A program made the position numbers and the translations under genes. This document shows positions 37,401 to 46,881 of a DNA stretch of 64,000 nucleotides, in pieces; positions within the stretch are counted from its first letter, which is position 1; every line of letters starts with the position of its first letter. The notes beneath the pieces are model-generated. The model was given only the letters and a program-made list of their open reading frames with translations, was not told the DNA's origin and searched no databases. Source of the stretch: Phycisphaera sp. (GTDB taxonomy: Bacteria; Planctomycetota; Phycisphaerae; Phycisphaerales; UBA1924); assembly GCA_003712165.1 (NCBI GenBank), contig RHLH01000001.1, positions 1,709,575 to 1,773,574 of the forward strand. The letters run 5' to 3'.

Positions 37401-39241
37401 GCTGGATCGAAATTGTCCACGGGATAGCCGGTCCAACCTGTTGGAGAGCCGGCATCGGGCGCGTACACAGCCAACGCGGCGGGGTTCGCGGTGTTTGGTC
37501 CACCGGCTTCGTCACCGACGACTGCGAACCCGATCTCATCGCCAAGTTCAATCGGCTCGGTTGCGACCGGCCTGCCGATCAGATTCGCAAACGACCCGAG
37601 AGTCGCATCACCGTCGATGACGTTTCTGGAAAATCGACGCCTGCCGTTGTAATCGAAGTCGGTCGCAACAGACAGGAATGAGTTCTGTGGCACACCGAGT
37701 GACGTTCTCAGCATGGCCCCGTTGTCTCCCGCGAATGTCACCGCGGAGTTCGACGGGATATCCACATCGCCGTCAACTCCTATCGGCTGACCAGATTGCG
37801 CGACGAGTGATGCCCCGTCGGCGAGTTGCACGACTGACTGATCGCCGAGCACGAACTCGCTATCGCTTAAGAGCTGCAAGCCTTTGCCCGCCAGATCAAT
37901 GTCTGGATCTCGCGTGAGGCGATCGCTATCGATGAACAGCGACTCGCCGCTGTTCGCCTGGCTCACGGCTTGATCGAATGTCGCATGGTTAGAACCGGAG
38001 TCTAGATTCTGAATCGGTGCGACCTGATGCAACCGCTCGATCCGGCCTGCCCCGGAGAAGGACAGCGCAACATCGGGTTTGCCGTTGCGGTCGATATCCC
38101 CAACCGCGATACCATTGCAGAATGCAGTCGCTGGGATCAGTTGCCTCTGTGTGAACCCGGGGTTGAAGGCGCCATTGCTCTCGAAGATCGCCGCCACGAG
38201 GTCGGTGCCAAGGGCTACCGCGATGTCTTGGTCACCGTCCATGTCGATGTCGGCACACTCGACGGATCTCGGATCGTTGAGCACCAGGTTGAACGCCAGG
38301 TTGAAAGCGGGAATCGGCGCTCCGTTGTTGATGAATCCGGCGACCGCGTTGCTGCCAGGCGCTGCCACGACCACATCAAGCGCTGCGTTCCCGCCGATAT
38401 CGGCTAGAGAAAGCGAGACCGGGTCTGACAGGCCCGTGTCGATCGTATTGAACTGGAACGTCGGGTTCGCGGCACCGTTGTTGGCCCACCAGACAACCCG
38501 ATTTCGACCGGAAGGAACACCGGGTGTTTCGGATACCGCAGCGATATCGAGCGAGCCGTTGCCGTCAATATCACCAATCTCGATATCGGAAATGTTCTCG
38601 AGTGTCCCGGTCGCCGACTGCAAGGCGTTTCGTGTAAAGCTCGGGTTTACAGCACCATCGCTCTCGAACCAGACCACGTGCCCCTGTGCCTGCACCTGGT
38701 TGACGTAGAAGGAGACCACGACGTCGGTATCGGTGTCACCGTCAAGATCCGCCGCGCGAGCAGCATTGACTCTGCCGCCTATATCTCCGGGGCTATCAGA
38801 GCCGAGCAGCATCGGTGTGAATACCGGAGGCAAACCGCCCTGATTCTGATACCAGATGACCTGTCCTGAACCAGCCGTCGAAACCGCGATGATGTCTTGA
38901 TCGCCGTCGTCATCAACATCCGCGGCGGTCGCCGAGATTGCGTTTGGGACATTGCCGTCGATGACGTGGCTTTTCGGGAAATCGGTGCGTACGTTGCCGT
39001 CATTCTCGTACCAGATAATCTGGCTCCCGTTTTCGTTGGCAGCGAGCGTATCGAGATCACCATCACCGTCGATGTCGACGAGTTGAATCGATGAGACACC
39101 GAGCAGCGTGTTCGTGATCTGGGGGGCTGGCGCAAAGGAGTCGTCCTGGGCAGAAACAGCGCTTGCGAGCCCGGCTGCGAGCAGTCCTGCGGCAAACCAG
39201 AATGGGGCCGCGATCACTCTGTTGGCTCTTGGTTTGCGCAA
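34472..39241 (-). CDS. Giant secreted FG-GAP/VCBS-repeat protein with C-terminal dockerin-like domain
   Basis: A 1589-residue secreted protein. The start TTG 39241 is preceded by GGGAGG and gives a signal peptide cut after AGLASAVSA; a longer frame to 39328 lacks this. The body is a chain of FG-GAP-like beta-propeller units recognisable by Asp-rich calcium loops such as DIDGDGDLDTL, DVDDDGDQDII and DLDGDTDTDVV, each followed by a variable WYxN segment. The end has two EF-hand-like units (ADVNGDGTLTPADFTAWINA and DQNQDGLCTPTDFTAWIANY) closing with NAGCP, the type of C-terminal domain that Phycisphaerae use on large exported proteins. Expected on the cell surface; binding partner unknown. Confidence 0.88.
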   Translation of the reverse strand: MRKPRANRVIAAPFWFAAGLLAAGLASAVSAQDDSFAPAPQITNTLLGVSSIQLVDIDGDGDLDTLAANENGSQIIWYENDGNVRTDFPKSHVIDGNVPNAISATAADVDDDGDQDIIAVSTAGSGQVIWYQNQGGLPPVFTPMLLGSDSPGDIGGRVNAARAADLDGDTDTDVVVSFYVNQVQAQGHVVWFESDGAVNPSFTRNALQSATGTLENISDIEIGDIDGNGSLDIAAVSETPGVPSGRNRVVWWANNGAANPTFQFNTIDTGLSDPVSLSLADIGGNAALDVVVAAPGSNAVAGFINNGAPIPAFNLAFNLVLNDPRSVECADIDMDGDQDIAVALGTDLVAAIFESNGAFNPGFTQRQLIPATAFCNGIAVGDIDRNGKPDVALSFSGAGRIERLHQVAPIQNLDSGSNHATFDQAVSQANSGESLFIDSDRLTRDPDIDLAGKGLQLLSDSEFVLGDQSVVQLADGASLVAQSGQPIGVDGDVDIPSNSAVTFAGDNGAMLRTSLGVPQNSFLSVATDFDYNGRRRFSRNVIDGDATLGSFANLIGRPVATEPIELGDEIGFAVVGDEAGGPNTANPAALAVYAPDAGSPTGWTGYPVDNFDPATHGPLAVGDLNGDGIDDIATIRNYQGVDQLRIHLGQNAPLPTFLTTTGFVGQSAQHLVSADLDFDGDLDLVTGQGWFRNNGAAVPAFAFVSFPALAALDSFGVVVSDFDLDGARDVIVHCEKINPLDSIRVGYSLYVLWSDANPSPGFTPILIQERDLVASGECDGTIDCYPVANIDLDGLNTLSREDQNIDGHTDFFMSEDDGITLFTNLVDSPPVFAPSGVSSDAKYCNITPADADGDHDIDLFAASQRDSRVDVFENTTGQQYEPGLAIRPVLRATDVAVLGKDSRGVSRLGMIATGCDRVETVDYDQPATLAAGQNAQIDVAGQFIIDNATVSLGDSFVSSIATLIVSPTGRLGGKGMIFANVENAGVVSPNELLDVSGYFAQRSPLFQDEFGSIEINLNDTFNTDQLLVGGVVGLGGGLNVKAGPNFVPDLSQPFQVILADDIDNASPIFDVVSMPRVSVVDQGLPVPGTLVPEYLDIPGGSVVQLIPLTVPELLLGRDDFTAIATPADAVVFDITGGPAGEPDGFADTVIAYPEIPNQQQGGIAVFIGGPGANSNFDFQSLQLFTDEIANNPVAVEAGDFDGDGKPEIAMGNSLNFNESFVYILEADSSQSIPVTLSQLPPLELRAGGMIQDIAVGDFMPQGQRPRFLGGSPIGMVVLTDYEDSGVATAAASTGPGWDSCDVDVCDDPDSVDPIDVDGAAATLIEGYVATSNDDDKIVVASNPSSNPGMFIENSYDVGDEPTEVRADDLDNDGFSDIVVINEADGTVSVLLNVLDGGAVGGRSFSDQIVIDLRNDVFAPDPLPSSVALADLDDDGDLDIAVVSTNSADARVVRQLLNLFVETGEVAFSDPEDLSQQPAGVPLLVREGDLENNAGATALNDDLVVYIDPNASPLPPAMILGFFEHTTITSDSVTICLADVNGDGTLTPADFTAWINAYNNNLPSCDQNQDGLCTPTDFTAWIANYNAGCP

Positions 39242-39495
39242 GGAAACCTCCCGGAAACACCCCCCACCGTTTCGCGGCTGTCTCGAAGCTATCCGGGAAC
39301 GGCTCGGTGACACGACAATTGTCCTCAAAATAGAGAGCTATGGGTCCATGAACCTGACAAATCATCGTAAAATCGATCTGCCCGATCGGGTTCGGTTCGG
39401 GTATGTGCTGCTCTTGTCGCGGCACGCGCCAGAATGCGGATACTCAGTGTAAGACGAGCGATCTCGTTCTCCCCGCACCAGCAGGAGCCTCGGGC

Positions 39496-40086
39496 ATGGC
39501 AGACTTTGAATCCCCAACCTCAGACGGCCACTTCGTAACTCAGCTCCTCGACAAGATCCGCGTCGGCGAGTCCGGTGCTCGTGACCAGCTCGTAGACGCG
39601 GTCTACCAGACACTCCGGCACATCGCAGAACACCAGAAGCGTTACGTGGGCTCTCAGACTCTCGATGCCGAGGCGCTCGTCGGCGAGGCGTACTTCAAGG
39701 TGCTCGGCCAGGAAAACGTCGACTTCGAGAACCGTCGGCACCTGTACGGCGCGTTCAGCCGTGCGATGCGTGAGATACTCATCGACGCCGCTCGAAGACG
39801 CAATGCACTCAAACGAGGCGGCGACCGTGAGCGCGTTCCTCTGGATGACATCCAGGTCGCGGGCGATGCGCCTGTCAGCGACGTCATCGCTCTTGACAAG
39901 CTGATCACCAAACTGGAGAACAGCGACCCCCGCTCCGCTGAGGTCGTCCGGTTCCGGTTCTTCCTTGGTATGGCTGAACCTCAGATCGCTGAGGTGCTTG
40001 GTGTAACCACACGTACTGTGCAACGCGACTGGAAGTACGCCAAGGCCTTCATGAGGCGAGAGCTCGGAGACGGAGACGCTGAGTGA
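39496..40086 (+). CDS. ECF-type RNA polymerase sigma factor (kinase-associated group)
   Basis: A 196-residue sigma-70-family regulator. Start ATG 39496 has AGGAG at 39483-39487; the frame open to 39403 is not used. Region 2 is the TLDAEALVGEAYFKVLGQE segment with FENRRHLYGAFSRAMREILID, and region 4 (EPQIAEVLGVTTRTVQRDWKYAKAF) is a helix-turn-helix. The sequence fits the planctomycete/acidobacterial group whose genes sit next to Ser/Thr kinases, here overlapping by 4 bp. The 254 bp upstream gap to the giant protein gene holds promoters in both directions. Confidence 0.9.
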   Translation: MADFESPTSDGHFVTQLLDKIRVGESGARDQLVDAVYQTLRHIAEHQKRYVGSQTLDAEALVGEAYFKVLGQENVDFENRRHLYGAFSRAMREILIDAARRRNALKRGGDRERVPLDDIQVAGDAPVSDVIALDKLITKLENSDPRSAEVVRFRFFLGMAEPQIAEVLGVTTRTVQRDWKYAKAFMRRELGDGDAE

Positions 40087-43070
40087 GCGAATCTGATCGC
40101 CAATCCGAGATCAAACGAATCCTCGACGAAGCAGCGGACCTCTCATCTGCTGAACGTGATCGCTACCTCGATGAAGCGTGCGCAGATGATGCATCACTCC
40201 GCTCGGAAGTTGAGTCGCTCCTGAAACACCTCGAGTCTCCCTCTGAGATCTCCGATCAGACCCAGCCTATGTCGGGCCTTCCCGGATTGGGCGATGTCAT
40301 CCCCTCTCCTACCCAGATCGGTCCATACGAGGTCATCGACAAGATCGGCGAAGGCGGCATGGGCGTGGTGTACAAGGCCACACAAAGCCTGCCGAGGCGG
40401 ACCGTCGCGCTCAAGGTCATCAAGCCGCAGATGGTGACGCGTCACTCGCTCGAGCGCTTTCACTTCGAGACGCAGGTTCTAGGCCGGCTCCAGCACCCGG
40501 GCATCGCCCAGATTTACGACGCGGGCACCACGCGCACCGACTTCGGTGAGCAGCCCTACTTCGCGATGGAGTACATCCGGGGCACGCCGTTGTCGGAGTA
40601 TGTCAAACTCAGACACTGCACTCTGCAGGAGCGCCTGGCGCTGGTCCAGAAGATAGCGGACGCCGTTCATCATGCGCACACACGCGGCGTTGTCCACCGG
40701 GACATCAAGCCTGCCAATATCCTGGTCACCGAGGACGGGCAACCCAAAATCCTCGACTTCGGTGTTGCCCGATCTATCGGAGCAGATATCGACGATTCGG
40801 CGAACATGACCCGGGTTGGTCAGCTCGTCGGCACCGTTCCATACATGTCCCCCGAGCAGGTCGGCGGCGAGTCAGACGAGATCGACGCCAGAAGCGATAT
40901 CTACTCGCTCGGTGTTGTCCTCTATGAGCTTCTCGCGGGGCACCTGCCATACAACCTCGAAAAACAACTGGTCCACGAGGCGGTCCGTGTAATCCGCGAG
41001 GTCGAACCGGAGCACCTCTCTAGTGTGAGCAGGGTGTACAAGGGCGACATCGAGACGATCGTCAGCAAAGCGCTCTCGAAAGAACGGACGCGACGATACC
41101 AGTCCGCGTCCGAGTTCTCGGCAGATATCCATCGCTACTTGACGAATCAACCAGTGCTCGCCCGCCCCGCCAGCGCGTGGTACCAAGTCAGCAAGCTCGC
41201 CAAGAGGCACAAGATGACCGCTGTCGGCATTACGATCGCCAGCGCGGGTATCGTGCTCGGCCTCGGAGTCGCGATCTGGCAGCTCGACCGGGCTCTCAGC
41301 GCCGAAGCGGACCTACAAGACAAGAACACACAACTCGCGATTGCTCTTGGAAACGAAGAGAAGCAGCGAAAGCGAGCGGAGGATGTCCTTGAGAAGCTGC
41401 GGTCGTTCACAGCGATGCTCGGTGATTTCGAAGAGGCGATCCGGAGGCTCGAGGGCGCCACGAGCGCGAGACGTGTGCTTGCCGAGAATTCACTCGCGGT
41501 GCTCAAAGAACTCGCCGAGACTGGCGAGACGTACTCTTGGATCCGTGAGGATATCGCTGATGCGAGCCTGTCCATGGGCGAGATCGCACTCGTGGGCGCA
41601 GAAACGCTGCCCATCGCGGAGTCCTCATTCCAGATGGGAAGCGATCTATTCGGGGCACTCCTCGCCGAGCAGCCCGACAAACTGAAGTACCAGCTTGGCG
41701 GTATCCGCGCAAAGCTGGGTCTCAGCGCTGTCTTGCTCCGTCAGGGAAGCACACAGGCCGCGGCTGCGTTGTCTTCCGAAGCCGAGCAAGAGTGCGCGCT
41801 CATTATCCAGGAGAACCCTGGCGAGCAATCACCGCTCGAAGTTCGGTTTCATGTCCTTATCCAACGCGGCGCTGTCCTTCGCTATCAGGCAAGGTTCGCA
41901 GACGCGCTCGCCAGCTACCAGGCGGCAAAGGAACTCGCACGATCATTCAGTGAAAGCGACCTGGAAATTCAAGACGCGATCGTGCGAGCCGCCCGGGGCG
42001 AGGCGGTCGTGCTCAATGACCTCGGCAGGACTGATGAAGCTGACGAGGTATTCACAGAAGCACTGGAAGCGAGCCGCTCGTTTGTCGTCTCCTATCCGCG
42101 AGATGCTGTCGGCAAGCAGCGATTGATTGAGTTGTTGTACTACGTCGCAGAGCGGCAGGAGCAAGAGGGCGAGGACGCGGAGGCGCTCCTGCTCCACCAG
42201 GAACGACTGTCGCTCGCAACGGACCTGGCTCAGGCTGACCCAGATAACGAGACGGCACAGGTCGCGGTGGTCACATCACATGACGCGATCTCGCACGCAC
42301 AACTCGAGCTCGAAGAAACCGAACTCGCTGAGCGGAGCGCCCAGTCGTTCCTCGCTGCTGCCAGGCGCATGGCGGATGAGGATCCGACCGACCTGATCAA
42401 ACACCGCAGAGTGGCGCTCGCGGAGGAGCTCCTCGGTGATGTAAGCCGAGAGCCCAACGTACAAACTGCGCGTGATCTCGCCAATGACGACTCTCCCGAC
42501 CCCGCTCGAATCCAAGAAATCACCGATCAGCTCAACATCGCACTCACGAAGTACGAATCAGCGTTCTCAACCATCGAATGGCTGGAATCCATGGATACTG
42601 ACTCTGTTGAGTTCGCAAGGGATGCTGTGCGTTTGCAAGTTAAGCTCGCACGCACCTACGAACTGCTTGGCAGACTCGAAGCAGAAGGGAACCCCGCAGA
42701 CGAAGCCGAGAAGGCATACTTGGTGTCTGTAAGCAGGTATCAGAAACTAGACCAACTCAACGCGCTGACAAACTCCGAGCGAGATCTCTGGGCACGCACG
42801 CTACGAAACCTCGGCACGGGTGCGCTGAACCGGGGCGAAGGGGCACTGGCGGCAAAGAGGCTTGAGGAAGCCGATACGATTTATCCTCGCGAGCGTGCCG
42901 ACATAATTGCTCGAAAGGCGGCAGCTTACAACCTCGCGGGTGATGACCAGAAGGCCCGGGCATTGGCCGCACAAGTTCTAGAAATGCTCGAAGCAAACCC
43001 CGATACCCGCCGAGCAGATTGGCTGAGCGAGCAGATGAACATGATCCTGAACCTTGAGCCGTTGCCCTGA
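40083..43070 (+). CDS. Transmembrane serine/threonine protein kinase with C-terminal repeat region
   Basis: A 995-residue Hanks-type kinase. ATP-binding GEGGMG (89-94), invariant Lys111, catalytic HRDIKP (205-210) and DFG (225-227) are intact, with the activation loop ending TVPYMSPEQ. A short N-terminal helical domain (1-60) and a single transmembrane helix (about 378-398) separate the kinase from about 590 residues of helical, TPR-like sequence outside. The GTG start overlaps the sigma factor stop by 4 bp. Coupling suggests the kinase phosphorylates or otherwise controls the sigma factor; the outer part would sense an unknown signal. Confidence 0.9.
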   Translation: MSESDRQSEIKRILDEAADLSSAERDRYLDEACADDASLRSEVESLLKHLESPSEISDQTQPMSGLPGLGDVIPSPTQIGPYEVIDKIGEGGMGVVYKATQSLPRRTVALKVIKPQMVTRHSLERFHFETQVLGRLQHPGIAQIYDAGTTRTDFGEQPYFAMEYIRGTPLSEYVKLRHCTLQERLALVQKIADAVHHAHTRGVVHRDIKPANILVTEDGQPKILDFGVARSIGADIDDSANMTRVGQLVGTVPYMSPEQVGGESDEIDARSDIYSLGVVLYELLAGHLPYNLEKQLVHEAVRVIREVEPEHLSSVSRVYKGDIETIVSKALSKERTRRYQSASEFSADIHRYLTNQPVLARPASAWYQVSKLAKRHKMTAVGITIASAGIVLGLGVAIWQLDRALSAEADLQDKNTQLAIALGNEEKQRKRAEDVLEKLRSFTAMLGDFEEAIRRLEGATSARRVLAENSLAVLKELAETGETYSWIREDIADASLSMGEIALVGAETLPIAESSFQMGSDLFGALLAEQPDKLKYQLGGIRAKLGLSAVLLRQGSTQAAAALSSEAEQECALIIQENPGEQSPLEVRFHVLIQRGAVLRYQARFADALASYQAAKELARSFSESDLEIQDAIVRAARGEAVVLNDLGRTDEADEVFTEALEASRSFVVSYPRDAVGKQRLIELLYYVAERQEQEGEDAEALLLHQERLSLATDLAQADPDNETAQVAVVTSHDAISHAQLELEETELAERSAQSFLAAARRMADEDPTDLIKHRRVALAEELLGDVSREPNVQTARDLANDDSPDPARIQEITDQLNIALTKYESAFSTIEWLESMDTDSVEFARDAVRLQVKLARTYELLGRLEAEGNPADEAEKAYLVSVSRYQKLDQLNALTNSERDLWARTLRNLGTGALNRGEGALAAKRLEEADTIYPRERADIIARKAAAYNLAGDDQKARALAAQVLEMLEANPDTRRADWLSEQMNMILNLEPLP

Positions 43071-43095
43071 GTTGTTGAGCGGCAGAAACTAGGGC

Positions 43096-44619
43096 ATGCA
43101 GAACACTGTCATACTCGACGGCTCACCACTCACGGTCGAACAGGTAGTCTCGGTCGCCAGACACAACGCCCGTGTCGAGCTCTCGGACTCTTCACGCGAT
43201 TCAATCCTTGCTTCAAGGGCGCACCTCGAAACGATCGAATCAGACGGCCTACCGCACTACGGCGTGAACACTGGTTTCGGCTCTCTCGCGAGACATCGAG
43301 TTGAAGACGACAAACTCAGGCAACTCCAGGTCAACCTGATCCGCTCGCACGCTGCCGGCGTCGGCGAGGCCCTGCCTGTCGAAACCGTGAGAGCGATGAT
43401 GCTCATCCTCTCCGCATCTCTCTCGCGAGGGCTTAGTGGCGTACGCGTGAAGCTCGTTGAGACGATCCTCTCGCTGCTCAACGCAAACATCTCTCCCGTA
43501 GTTCCATCGCTCGGCTCGGTTGGGGCGTCCGGTGACCTCGCCCCGCTCGCGCATCTCGCGCTCGCGCTGATCGGCGAAGGCGAGGTGTTCGAACAAGGCG
43601 CACGCAATCCGACGCGCGATGTACTGGCAACTCATTCGATTGAACCCGCCCAGCTCCACTCGAAAGAGGGGCTTGCGCTCATCAACGGCACACACCTGAT
43701 GGCTGCTCAAGCGTCCTTGGCCCTGGCCGACACGGACAGGCTGCTGAGAGCCGCGTTCGTTGCGGGAGCGATGTCGATCGACGGCTGCAAGGCTTCCGAT
43801 AGTTTCCTCAACGAGCACGTCGCATCTGCACGCAGACACACCGGCATCACCAACGCAGCCTCTACACTCCGCGGGTTTCTTGATGGTAGCGAAATCCTCC
43901 CCTCGCACAGGGAGAACGACCCACGCGTGCAGGATCCGTATTCGCTCCGATGCCAGGCACCGGTGCTGGGCGCTGCGCTTGGCGCTATCGAGTACGTGCG
44001 TAGTTCACTCACTGAAGAGCTCGGAGCAGTCACCGACAACCCGCTTGTGATCGCGGAGGGCGAAACACCTGAGTTGGTCTCAGCAGGGAATTTTCACGGC
44101 ATGCCGATCGCGCTCCCCCTCGATCATCTCGCGGTAGCCATCTCACACATCGCGGGAATGTCCGAGAGGCGCGTGTTCTACATGCTCTCGGGGCACGACC
44201 CGGAATCAGGCCTGAGCCCATACCTTGCGACCCGCCCCGGTTTGACATCAGGTCTCATGATCGTTCAGTACACGGCAGCCGCGTGCTGTAACGAGATCAT
44301 CGGCCTCTGCACACCCGCCACGCCCGCGAACGTTTCGACCAGCGCCGGTATCGAAGATTACAACTCGTTCGGCCCTCGCGCGGCTGCGAAAGCACGCCGA
44401 GCGACCAAGCTTGCTCGGCACGTCGTGGCGATCGAGCTTCTCTGCGCGAGTGAAGCCATCGAGCATCATCGGCCGCTAAAGACCGGAAGCAAACTCGAAC
44501 ACGCACATCAGATTATTCGCAACCGCGTCGCGAGACTCGAAGACGACCGTCCGCCCGCTCCGGATATCGAGGCACTCGATCAGCTGATACAGGACGATGG
44601 GTTCGCGGGCCTCTTCTGA
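43096..44619 (+). CDS. hutH: Histidine ammonia-lyase
   Basis: First enzyme of histidine degradation, making urocanate and ammonia. The 507-residue protein holds the MIO-forming triad Ala144-Ser145-Gly146 within GSVGASGDLAPLAHLAL, and the YGVNTGFGSLA, QDPYSLRCQAP and EDYNSFG blocks that build the active site. The nearest neighbour on the same strand is the kinase, 25 bp upstream, so it may share a transcript. The next hut gene, hutU, lies 2.3 kb downstream, beyond one gene on the other strand. Confidence 0.95.
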   Translation: MQNTVILDGSPLTVEQVVSVARHNARVELSDSSRDSILASRAHLETIESDGLPHYGVNTGFGSLARHRVEDDKLRQLQVNLIRSHAAGVGEALPVETVRAMMLILSASLSRGLSGVRVKLVETILSLLNANISPVVPSLGSVGASGDLAPLAHLALALIGEGEVFEQGARNPTRDVLATHSIEPAQLHSKEGLALINGTHLMAAQASLALADTDRLLRAAFVAGAMSIDGCKASDSFLNEHVASARRHTGITNAASTLRGFLDGSEILPSHRENDPRVQDPYSLRCQAPVLGAALGAIEYVRSSLTEELGAVTDNPLVIAEGETPELVSAGNFHGMPIALPLDHLAVAISHIAGMSERRVFYMLSGHDPESGLSPYLATRPGLTSGLMIVQYTAAACCNEIIGLCTPATPANVSTSAGIEDYNSFGPRAAAKARRATKLARHVVAIELLCASEAIEHHRPLKTGSKLEHAHQIIRNRVARLEDDRPPAPDIEALDQLIQDDGFAGLF

Positions 44620-44624
44620 ACCGA

Positions 44625-46748
44625 TCAATCGAGCTGAAATGCCTCGCGGGCGCCGGTGTTCTCGTCGAGATCGAGAATCTCGTCGACCTCCCAGTACGAG
44701 AGCGTCTCGACGTGTCCGTCTGCGAATCCGACGCTGACATCCATGCCGCCGTTCACGTATGCAGCGCGATCGATGGCGATCACAAAGTCGGCGTTGTACT
44801 CGGAGAGCTGCCCGTCATCGAGATCCAGCCGGAGCACGATGTCGCCCAGATCGTCGTACGCGGGACCTGCGGGCGAGCTGAGCATCTCCCACCCGATGTA
44901 CCCGTTCTCGATGAGCACGTCGTATGAGTCTGGCCCGTTTCCATCATGGTCGATCGAGTATGTCACGGCTGCCATAACGAGTGATCGAACCTGTGAGGCC
45001 GCCTTCACCTGCTGAGCACTCTCTCGTGCGCTTTGGAGCGCAGGGAGAGCCGCGCCTGCCTGCAGCGCAGCTATCGCTGCAAGGCCTCTGATCCCGCCCA
45101 TCTGGGTCGAGAACTCGGCAACCTCAACGAGGACCGAGCCTTCCATGCGCATCATTGCGACGTAGTCATCACCCTCCCAGTACTCGACGGCGCCCATCGG
45201 CTTGATGCCCGATGTAAACTCGTGGTAGCCCGGCATGAGCATGCCCGCGTCACGAGTCGGATCGCTCGGCGAACGCACGGCATTGGCCAGCGCAGAGGCC
45301 ATGAAGTTAGCGGTGCTGTAGCCCTGACCCGCAAACCACTCAGTATTGCTGAATGTGACCGTGCTAACACCGTCCTCGGGCGTGATGCCTGCCATTGCAG
45401 CCTTGAACACAGGGCTATCGGCGATCGAAGCCCCATCAGTATTGATCTGCTCAAGAGCGGCAACGATGCCGACCGGAGATGCGGCGAGCACAAGACTGTC
45501 ACCAGCGATCGACCATGACGGCTCGAAAGGCAGCGGGATACCCGGTGTGGTGAGCGAGAACACCTCATGCCCGGCAGCTTCCCACGAGCGGACTCGGACA
45601 TACCCGCGAGCTTCCTCGCTTAGAACATCATTGAGTTGATTGCGCAGTTCTGCATGCGTGCTTGCGAGCCTCTCGGCGTCCTCGAGTTCGCAGATCATGA
45701 CCGCGGAGGTCAGGCCGCCCCCGCCTGTGGACAGCGACTGGTAGTACGTGAATCGCGGGCCGAGGTTCTCAAGAACGTCACCACGGACATCGAAACCAAG
45801 GGCATCCTCGAGTTCGCCGAACGGGTCCTCACCTTCAGCTTCCGCGAGCTGATCAACGATGTTCAGGATGAAATCGAGCGAGAACGGGAAGATGTAGAGA
45901 GTCGTCGCGTCCTGTGGAACATCGGCGAACTGATCGCCAGTGATCGTGACGTCCGGATCCATGCCCAGTTTGACGAGCCAGTCCTTGCCGTCGTGAGCCC
46001 GGCTGGTGATGTACTGGTAATCGGCATCGTTGCCATAGGCAAAGTCGACCAGCGGTGCTTCATCGATCACCCAACGGTATTGCTCGATGAACTCGCCCAG
46101 CTCGGGCTCCTCCTCTGAAATGATCTGGACGATGAACTGACCAAATCTCTGCAAGTGAAACTGCCCTGACATGAGGGAAGTCGAGCCCGCCGGCAGGTCG
46201 TACATCAGTGGGTCGGTCGAAGCGTGGTCCTCTGTCCCCAGCGTGATCGACATCGTCGATCCATCGTTCACGGTTTCTATTCTGGCCCGACCAATCGGTG
46301 TAGAGAGATAAGTACCCTGATCGTCTTCATCGATCGGCCCGCCGGTTTCACGCATAATCTCCGTAACGATGCCCGTGAACTCATCACCTGACATGCCGTG
46401 AGGCGTGGCAGCCAATGCGAGCGCCAACCCCGGCGCCTGGTTGGTCTGGGTCAGTTGAAGACCAGTCGAGCCGCTGAGCCAGGACCACGCCAGCTCGATC
46501 AGAGCACGGGCCTCTTCTGGTCCATCCGTCTCCTCTGGAATCTCTGCGAGCCGCTCGCCGAGCATCATGACGGCTTCGTACGCGGCGGCGTCCTTTCCAT
46601 GAGGCTCGATGTTCGCGAGGCCCCCAAAACGGAGATCGATCACGGCATCGTCGCCGCCTTCCTGTGCGAGAACCGAGAGAGGCGCGGTAGCCGCGAGGCC
46701 GGCGAACGAGGCGACCAGTGCGAAATGACGAGTTCTGTTGCGAGTCAT
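44625..46748 (-). CDS. Secreted protein with prepilin-like C-terminal region
   Basis: A 707-residue exported protein with a signal peptide (cleavage after SVLAQ region). The N-terminal 560 residues are rich in acidic residues and look like a helical extracytoplasmic protein of the DUF3352 kind. Residues 567-707 resemble the DUF1559 prepilin tail of planctomycetes: ALPALQSARESAQQVKA, SIDHDGNGPDSYDVL and FADGHVETLSYW at 675-686 (the H-x-DG-type motif). Unlike true DUF1559 proteins there is no N-terminal pilin methylation site. It sits between hutH and hutU on the opposite strand. Function unknown. Confidence 0.65.
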   Translation of the reverse strand: MTRNRTRHFALVASFAGLAATAPLSVLAQEGGDDAVIDLRFGGLANIEPHGKDAAAYEAVMMLGERLAEIPEETDGPEEARALIELAWSWLSGSTGLQLTQTNQAPGLALALAATPHGMSGDEFTGIVTEIMRETGGPIDEDDQGTYLSTPIGRARIETVNDGSTMSITLGTEDHASTDPLMYDLPAGSTSLMSGQFHLQRFGQFIVQIISEEEPELGEFIEQYRWVIDEAPLVDFAYGNDADYQYITSRAHDGKDWLVKLGMDPDVTITGDQFADVPQDATTLYIFPFSLDFILNIVDQLAEAEGEDPFGELEDALGFDVRGDVLENLGPRFTYYQSLSTGGGGLTSAVMICELEDAERLASTHAELRNQLNDVLSEEARGYVRVRSWEAAGHEVFSLTTPGIPLPFEPSWSIAGDSLVLAASPVGIVAALEQINTDGASIADSPVFKAAMAGITPEDGVSTVTFSNTEWFAGQGYSTANFMASALANAVRSPSDPTRDAGMLMPGYHEFTSGIKPMGAVEYWEGDDYVAMMRMEGSVLVEVAEFSTQMGGIRGLAAIAALQAGAALPALQSARESAQQVKAASQVRSLVMAAVTYSIDHDGNGPDSYDVLIENGYIGWEMLSSPAGPAYDDLGDIVLRLDLDDGQLSEYNADFVIAIDRAAYVNGGMDVSVGFADGHVETLSYWEVDEILDLDENTGAREAFQLD

Positions 46749-46881
46749 GGCAAGCGTCTCCGTGTCTGGATACAGGGATTTCCCCCTACGATAGTCCCAT
46801 CACGCCGCCCCTTGTGCAAGACACCGGTTTGAGCGGCAAATACGAGCCTGGCATAGTGTTCCCAAAGTTGGAGACAGGCAC

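Noticed and set aside
39403..39495. Promoter elements before the ECF sigma (TTGTCG and GATACT)
   Set aside because: Spacing of 19 and only partial matches; could be chance.
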